From an uncultured Bacilli bacterium (lineage in GTDB: Bacteria > Bacillota_I > Bacilli_A > RF39 > UBA660), in the NCBI GenBank assembly GCA_947624845.1, contig CANQMB010000005.1:1-24219 (forward strand): a DNA stretch of 24,219 bases, read 5' to 3'. Shown piece by piece: positions 20,558-24,219 of the stretch (position 1 is the stretch's first letter; each line of letters begins with the position of its first letter). A program made the translations under genes and the position numbers. The notes beneath the pieces are model-generated. The model was not told the DNA's origin and ran no database searches. It saw only the letters and a list, made by a program, of their open reading frames with translations.

Positions 20558-20603
20558 TTAGAAGAAATCAGATTGACAAAAAAAATAAAAAAGTAAAAAT
20601 TCA

Positions 20604-20612
20604 TGATATAAT
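20604..20612 (+). promoter_or_regulatory. Extended -10 promoter of rnc
   Basis: TGA followed by perfect TATAAT (20607-20612). A consensus TTGACA at 20573 lies 28 bp upstream, too far to be its -35. Confidence 0.65.
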
Positions 20613-20636
20613 AAAAATAATGAGTGGAGGAACAAT

Positions 20637-21314
20637 ATGAAAGAACTTTTTCAAAGATTAAAAATAAAACCTAAAAATTTAACTTTATATGAGATTGCTT
20701 TTTCTCATTCTTCTTATGCAAATGAACATCATGCGAAAAAAAATTACGAACGTTTAGAATTTTTGGGAGATTCTGTCGTAGATTTAGCGGTTGCTGATTA
20801 TTTATTTCAAAAAAGTACAGAAAAAGAAGGAGAAATGACGAAAATACGATCTATGTATGTTTGTGAAAATGCGTTGTATGAGTATTCGATGGCTTTAGGA
20901 TTGAATCATTATATTAAAGTGGGTCATGGTGAAGAAAAATATGGGGGAAAATATAAAAAAGCGATTGTTGCCGATATTTTTGAAGCTTTGATGGGCGCTA
21001 TTTATATCGATTTAGGGTATGCTACTGCCCGTAGAGTAATATTAAATATTATTGTTCCTTATATTGAAAATAGTCATACTCAATTCTTTAAAGATTATAA
21101 ATCGGCACTTCAAGAATATGTACAAGCGGAACAAAAGAATTTAGTTTATCAATTGGTGAAAGAAGAAGGACCTGCGCATGATAAAAAATTTACCGTAGAA
21201 ATTTATATGGATTCTATTAAATTAGGCACTGGTGTTGGTAGTAGTAAAAAAGAAGCGGAACAAGAGGCTGCTCATGAAGCCATTCGTAAGATTGCAACGA
21301 TTGATGTTGAATAA
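20637..21314 (+). CDS. rnc: Ribonuclease III
   Basis: A double-strand-specific endoribonuclease that processes ribosomal RNA precursors and structured or antisense RNAs. The 225 residues are normal. The catalytic domain has the signature YERLEFLGDSVVDL (E41, D45 bind Mg) and DIFEALMGAIYID (D113, E116). The C-terminal double-stranded RNA-binding domain spans about 153-220 (DYKSALQEYVQ, then GSSKKEAEQEAAHEAI). Start ATG with ribosome site GTGGAGGAACAAT. The promoter of the next gene lies over its last codons, so the two RNases are adjacent but separately started. In many Firmicutes rnc neighbours acpP and smc; here it neighbours an RNase J. Confidence 0.96.
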   Translation: MKELFQRLKIKPKNLTLYEIAFSHSSYANEHHAKKNYERLEFLGDSVVDLAVADYLFQKSTEKEGEMTKIRSMYVCENALYEYSMALGLNHYIKVGHGEEKYGGKYKKAIVADIFEALMGAIYIDLGYATARRVILNIIVPYIENSHTQFFKDYKSALQEYVQAEQKNLVYQLVKEEGPAHDKKFTVEIYMDSIKLGTGVGSSKKEAEQEAAHEAIRKIATIDVE

Positions 21315-21335
21315 TCTTTCTTTTTGTGGTATAAT
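21307..21335 (+). promoter_or_regulatory. Promoter of the RNase J gene
   Basis: TTGAAT (21307-21312), a 17-bp spacer, and TATAAT (21330-21335) preceded by TGG, an extended -10. The -35 overlaps the rnc stop codon (TAA at 21312-21314). Start near 21342 leaves a leader of about 50 bases. Confidence 0.85.
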
Positions 21336-21392
21336 GAGGAAGTCTTTTACAGAGGAACTTTATTAAAAATAAAATATAGAAAGGAATTAAAT

Positions 21393-23048
21393 ATGAGTAA
21401 AATAAGAATTTTTAGTTTAGGCGGATTAAATGAAAATGGGAAAAATCTTTATGTTGTTGAAGTAGATCAAGATATTTTTGTTTTTGATGCCGGGCTAAAA
21501 TATGATAATGAACGCAGTTTAGGAATTGATTATGTGATTCCTAAATTTGATTATTTAATAAAAAATCAAAAAAGGATTAAAGGAATTTTTTTGACTCATG
21601 GTCATGAAAGTCATATTGGTGCAATTCCTGATATGATTACGTTATTACCTGATGTTTCTATATATGGAACAAAATTAACATTGAATATGGTTCGAAATGA
21701 ATTAGAAGAAGAGGGATTGAGTAGTAATAATTTAAAAGAGATTCGTCCACATCACAAATTAGAATTTGGAAAGAACAGTCTTTTTCCAATTAGTGTTACT
21801 CACTCGATTCCCGATGCCGTTTGTTATGTTTTATATACGGAAGATGGGGCGATTGTCTATACGGGAGATTTTGTTTTTGATGCAACTATGACCGGATTAT
21901 ATAAAACAGATATTGGAAAATTAGCCTACGTTGGGAAGCAAGGGGTTCTATGTTTAATGGCTGAGTCGTTATATGCTGAAAGAGAAGGGCATACTTCTCC
22001 AAATAATCGAGTAGCAGATTTTATTAAAGAAGTTTTAAATAAGAACGAAAATCGAATTATTGCGACAATTTTTACGGCTCATTTTTATCGAATTCAAGAA
22101 ATTTTTGATGAAGTAAGTAAGACTCATCGTAAAATTGTAATTATGGGTAAGAAACTTCAAGATACTATCAACCAGGCAATTGAAAATAAGTATTTATCTA
22201 TTTCTCCCAAGGTCATTGGCGATTTGTCCAATTTGGAAGATAAGAATGTCGTTGTTTTAATTTCAGATGAAAAGGAAAAGCCTTTCAATAATTTGGAAAG
22301 AATCATCAAAGGGTATGATAAGTATATTAAATTAAAAGAAAGCGATACCATTTTTATTACAGAGCCTTCTTATGAGGGAATTGAAAAGAGATTAGCGCTC
22401 ATCATGGATGAAATTGCGATGGCTGGATGTGAGGCGATTGCCTTGTCTAGCAAAAAGCATCTTTTACACCATGCTTCTAGAGAAGATTTGATGTTGATGA
22501 TCAATTTAATGAATCCAAAGTATTATTTTCCAGTAAAAGGAGAGTACCGGTTACAATATGCGAATGCTTCTCTTGCAGAAAGTTTAGGTATTCCTTCGAA
22601 TCATATTTTGTTAAAACAAAACGGCGATGTCTGTGAATTTATCGATGGAACACTGAATGAACAATGTTTTGATCATATTGAAGTTGGCGATGTATTGATT
22701 GACGGAAAAAGCCAAGGGGATATTGGAAATTTAGTATTGAAAGATCGAGAAATGTTAGGAGAAAATGGTATTGTCATCGTCAGTTGTACTTTAGATAAAC
22801 AAACGAAAAAAATTTTAGGAGGGCCTGAAATTTTGACTAGAGGATTTATTTATGTGAAAGATAACCAAGATCTTTTAGAAGAGACGAAAATACTAGCCAG
22901 AGAAATTATTGAAAATAGTATTGAACCCAATGCCAAAAGAGTAGATTATTCGCAAATAAAAAATGATGTCCGGGAACATTTAGGTAAATTCTTTTATGAA
23001 AAAACAGAAGCAAAACCGATGATTATTACCGTGATTCAGGAAGTGTAG
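21393..23048 (+). CDS. rnjB: RNase J family protein with damaged catalytic site (RNase J2-like)
   Basis: A 551-residue beta-CASP metallo-beta-lactamase of the RNase J family, which degrades and matures RNA as endonuclease and 5' exonuclease. The expected HxHxDH motif reads HGHESH (H69, H71, S73, H74), so the Asp that binds the second zinc is Ser. The late PVHGEYR motif reads PVKGEYR (K382 in place of H390 of B. subtilis J1). H137, D159 and H360 are kept. This pattern fits RNase J2, a largely inactive partner that stabilises J1; the J1 gene is not in this window. A longer frame from 21324 starts upstream of the transcription start, so the ATG at 21393 with AAAGGAAT is chosen. The C-terminal RNase J domain is intact (REMLGENGIVIVSC). 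Confidence 0.88.
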   Translation: MSKIRIFSLGGLNENGKNLYVVEVDQDIFVFDAGLKYDNERSLGIDYVIPKFDYLIKNQKRIKGIFLTHGHESHIGAIPDMITLLPDVSIYGTKLTLNMVRNELEEEGLSSNNLKEIRPHHKLEFGKNSLFPISVTHSIPDAVCYVLYTEDGAIVYTGDFVFDATMTGLYKTDIGKLAYVGKQGVLCLMAESLYAEREGHTSPNNRVADFIKEVLNKNENRIIATIFTAHFYRIQEIFDEVSKTHRKIVIMGKKLQDTINQAIENKYLSISPKVIGDLSNLEDKNVVVLISDEKEKPFNNLERIIKGYDKYIKLKESDTIFITEPSYEGIEKRLALIMDEIAMAGCEAIALSSKKHLLHHASREDLMLMINLMNPKYYFPVKGEYRLQYANASLAESLGIPSNHILLKQNGDVCEFIDGTLNEQCFDHIEVGDVLIDGKSQGDIGNLVLKDREMLGENGIVIVSCTLDKQTKKILGGPEILTRGFIYVKDNQDLLEETKILAREIIENSIEPNAKRVDYSQIKNDVREHLGKFFYEKTEAKPMIITVIQEV

Positions 23049-23068
23049 AATAAAAAAGGGAATAATAT

Positions 23069-23097
23069 TTGACGAAACGAATAAAATATGCTAAAAT
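23069..23097 (+). promoter_or_regulatory. Promoter of the rplU-prp-rpmA operon
   Basis: TTGACG (23069-23074), a 17-bp spacer, and TAAAAT (23092-23097) preceded by TGC. Predicted start is near 23104. Confidence 0.8.
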
Positions 23098-23103
23098 CTA
23101 GTT

Positions 23104-23199
23104 GTTTGACGCTTCATGCGAAAAACCGCATTGAAAAGGTAAAAACAGAGTTTCTGTACCTTAAGAGCGAGTCTTCAAAATGAGTAAAGGAGGTTATGT
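23104..23199 (+). ncRNA. L21 leader (ribosomal protein autoregulatory leader RNA)
   Basis: About 95 bases of untranslated leader before rplU, in the conserved position of the Firmicute L21 leader. It contains a hairpin AAGGTA (23136-23141) with TACCTT (23157-23162) closing an inner CAGA/TCTG stem, and an outer helix is possible between GACGCTT near 23108 and AAGAGCGAGTC near 23163. The leader is thought to bind L21 (or the complex) to repress the operon. The assignment rests on position and remembered consensus elements. Confidence 0.7.
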
Positions 23200-23502
23200 A
23201 TGAACGCAGTAGTTAAAGTTGGTGGAAAACAATATTATGTCACTGAAGGAAGCGAAATTTATGTTGAAAAACTAAATAATGCAGAAACTGGTGATGTAGT
23301 TCATTTCGATCAAGTACTTATGATGGATAACAAAGTAGGAAATCCTTATCTTACAGGAGTAACTGTTACTGGAAAAGTATTGAAAAATGGAAAACAGAGA
23401 AAAATTAAAGTATTTAAATATAAAAACAAATCCAGATCCAATCGTAAGATGCAAGGACACAGACAACCATATACAAAAATTCAAATTACAAAAATTGGGT
23501 AA
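23200..23502 (+). CDS. rplU: 50S ribosomal protein L21
   Basis: A 100-residue large-subunit protein that binds 23S rRNA. It has the family N-terminus (AVVKVGGKQYYVTEG), a middle beta region (GDVVHFDQVLMM) and the C-terminal signature KVFKYKNKSRSNRKMQGHRQPYTKIQI. Strong ribosome site AAAGGAGG. First gene of the L21-Prp-L27 operon, preceded by its regulatory leader. Confidence 0.98.
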   Translation: MNAVVKVGGKQYYVTEGSEIYVEKLNNAETGDVVHFDQVLMMDNKVGNPYLTGVTVTGKVLKNGKQRKIKVFKYKNKSRSNRKMQGHRQPYTKIQITKIG

Positions 23503-23508
23503 TTTTCT

Positions 23509-23811
23509 ATGATTGAAATTAAGGTTGAAAAAAAAGGTTCTAAATATCAACGAGTAAAGATATTAGGACATGCTATGTATGATGATTATGGTAAAGATAT
23601 TGTCTGTAGTGCTGTGAGTAGTATTGTAATTACTACAGTGAATGGTATCTTATCATTGGAAAAAGGAAGTTTAGACTATATTGTCAGTAAAAAGGGAATG
23701 GATATTCGTGTTAAACCAGAAAGTAGACAGGCACAGGTATTAATCCGAAATATGATTAATTTATTGCATGAACTAGAGGTTAGCTATCCTTCCAATATTC
23801 AAATTAAGTAA
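23509..23811 (+). CDS. prp: Ribosomal-processing cysteine protease Prp
   Basis: A 100-residue cysteine protease that removes the N-terminal extension of L27, a step essential in Firmicutes such as Staphylococcus aureus. The catalytic pair is visible as GHAMYDDYGKDIVCSAVS (H21, C33). It lies between rplU and rpmA, the conserved position, 6 bases after rplU with a poor ribosome site, suggesting coupling. Its substrate, L27 with the extension, is the next gene. Confidence 0.96.
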   Translation: MIEIKVEKKGSKYQRVKILGHAMYDDYGKDIVCSAVSSIVITTVNGILSLEKGSLDYIVSKKGMDIRVKPESRQAQVLIRNMINLLHELEVSYPSNIQIK

Positions 23812-23823
23812 GGAGGAAAATCT

Positions 23824-24108
23824 ATGATGTTATTAAAATTAAATATACAATTATTTGCTCATCATAAAGGTCAAGGTTCTACTTCCAACGGAAGAGATTC
23901 TGCCGGTCGTAGATTGGGTGCTAAAGCAAGCGATGGGCAATTTGTAACAGCGGGGTCTATTATTTATCGTCAAAGAGGAACAAAAATATTTCCTGGTACA
24001 AATGCTAAAAGAGGAAATGATGATACAATTTTTGCAACAATAGATGGAATTGTAAAATATGAACGTCTTGGTAAAGATAAAAAATGTGCATCTGTATATC
24101 CTGCATAA
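23824..24108 (+). CDS. rpmA: 50S ribosomal protein L27 with Prp-cleaved N-terminal extension
   Basis: A 94-residue large-subunit protein whose N-terminus reaches the peptidyl transferase centre. It starts with the extension MMLLKLNIQLFA followed by HHKGQGSTSNGRDS; cleavage by Prp after the Ala, as in other Firmicutes (consensus ending FFA), would expose the mature start. The rest is typical (RRLGAKASDGQFVTAGSIIYRQRGTKIFPG). The start may be the first or second ATG (23824 or 23827); both suit ribosome site AAGGAGG. Last gene of the operon. Confidence 0.97.
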   Translation: MMLLKLNIQLFAHHKGQGSTSNGRDSAGRRLGAKASDGQFVTAGSIIYRQRGTKIFPGTNAKRGNDDTIFATIDGIVKYERLGKDKKCASVYPA

Positions 24109-24116
24109 ATGTATAT

Positions 24117-24150
24117 AAAAAAATACTGATTCATTTCAGTATTTTTTTTT
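24117..24150. terminator. Terminator of the rplU-prp-rpmA operon, possibly bidirectional
   Basis: A long stem: 24117-24129 (A-run then TACTGA) pairs with 24136-24148 (TCAGTA then T-run), with a 6-base loop. Runs of A and T on both sides allow use in both directions. Confidence 0.88.
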
Positions 24151-24175
24151 TAATTGTAATTTCAACCGCACCATT

Positions 24176-24219
24176 TTATTTATATTTTAATTCTATATCA
24201 TAAGCACATTTATAGTCAA
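24176..24219 (-). CDS. Possible 3' end of a convergent gene (partial)
   Basis: On the minus strand one frame is open from the window edge to TAA at 24178-24176, giving the last 13 residues DYKCAYDIELKYK. The other two frames contain stops. The symmetrical terminator next to it would suit a convergent gene. The evidence is weak because only about 14 codons are visible. Confidence 0.3.
   Translation of the reverse strand, partial: DYKCAYDIELKYK

Noticed and set aside
20573..20578. Consensus TTGACA upstream of rnc
   Set aside because: It is 28 bp from the TATAAT at 20607, too far to be its -35, and no suitable -10 is seen 17 bp away.
20437..20640. Plus-strand open frame of 67 codons antisense to yidD
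   Set aside because: It lies over the yidD coding start and the rnc promoter, has no family resemblance and no ribosome site, while yidD on the other strand is unmistakable.
23272..23550. Minus-strand frame across rplU and prp
   Set aside because: It is antisense to two well-identified conserved genes, with no plausible start signal.
1..24219. CRISPR array, insertion sequence, prophage or toxin-antitoxin module
   Set aside because: I found no regularly spaced direct repeats, transposase, integrase, phage structural gene or toxin-antitoxin pair on either strand.

Overview
The window is AT-rich, densely coded bacterial DNA. It reads as a spore-forming, low-GC Firmicute (Bacillota), probably a gut member of the Bacilli or Erysipelotrichia. 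Three things support this: a block of sporulation genes (spoIIGA, sigE, spoIIIAH, gerE, gerM); a GerE protein and a second-type RNase J, both of which point towards Bacilli; and a ribosomal protein L27 made with the Firmicute N-terminal extension next to its protease Prp. I cannot name the species from sequence alone.

Layout. Bases 1-288 are the 3' end of a surface or pilin-like gene. Bases 365-5187 form a gene run without internal terminators: a CBS/DRTGG-containing family II pyrophosphatase, a DUF368 (PopT-type) undecaprenyl-phosphate translocase, UppP, a ZIP metal transporter and a CmpB-type membrane protein. The PopT-UppP pair joins two steps of lipid carrier recycling. After a tRNA-Glu(CTC) comes a drug-efflux module at 5377-10066: a TetR repressor with a perfect palindromic operator inside its own promoter, then two ABC half-transporters whose complementary active-site defects mark them as a heterodimer. 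Bases 10124-11686 hold an unknown soluble protein, a metallo-beta-lactamase-fold hydrolase and a small membrane protein.

Bases 11747-15068 are a mother-cell sporulation cluster: the sigma-E activating protease and pro-sigma-E, a solitary spoIIIAH, gerE and gerM. Promoter-like sites fitting sigma-E (before spoIIIAH) and sigma-K (before gerE) can be seen. tRNA-Arg(TCT), mutY and an exported orphan protein follow. On the minus strand, 17355-20511 carries a composite LCP-family wall protein (three membrane segments, a binding-protein-like domain, LCP, PASTA, acidic tail) and a yidD/lipoprotein pair; the lipoprotein is a ZnuA-like binding protein that has lost its metal-binding histidines. Bases 20637-23048 encode RNase III and an RNase J whose catalytic metal site is damaged (J2-like). 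The window ends with the classic L21 leader-rplU-prp-rpmA operon, its terminator, and perhaps the tail of a convergent gene.

Several start codons move inward from the longest open frame because the longest frame begins upstream of the mapped transcription start (pyrophosphatase, TetR, LCP protein, RNase J). Short overlaps of 4 or 8 bases at five gene junctions indicate translational coupling. I saw no CRISPR array, insertion sequence, prophage or origin. The nearest thing to an undescribed system is the combination of the compact spore cluster with the two metal-site-deficient proteins and the composite LCP protein.
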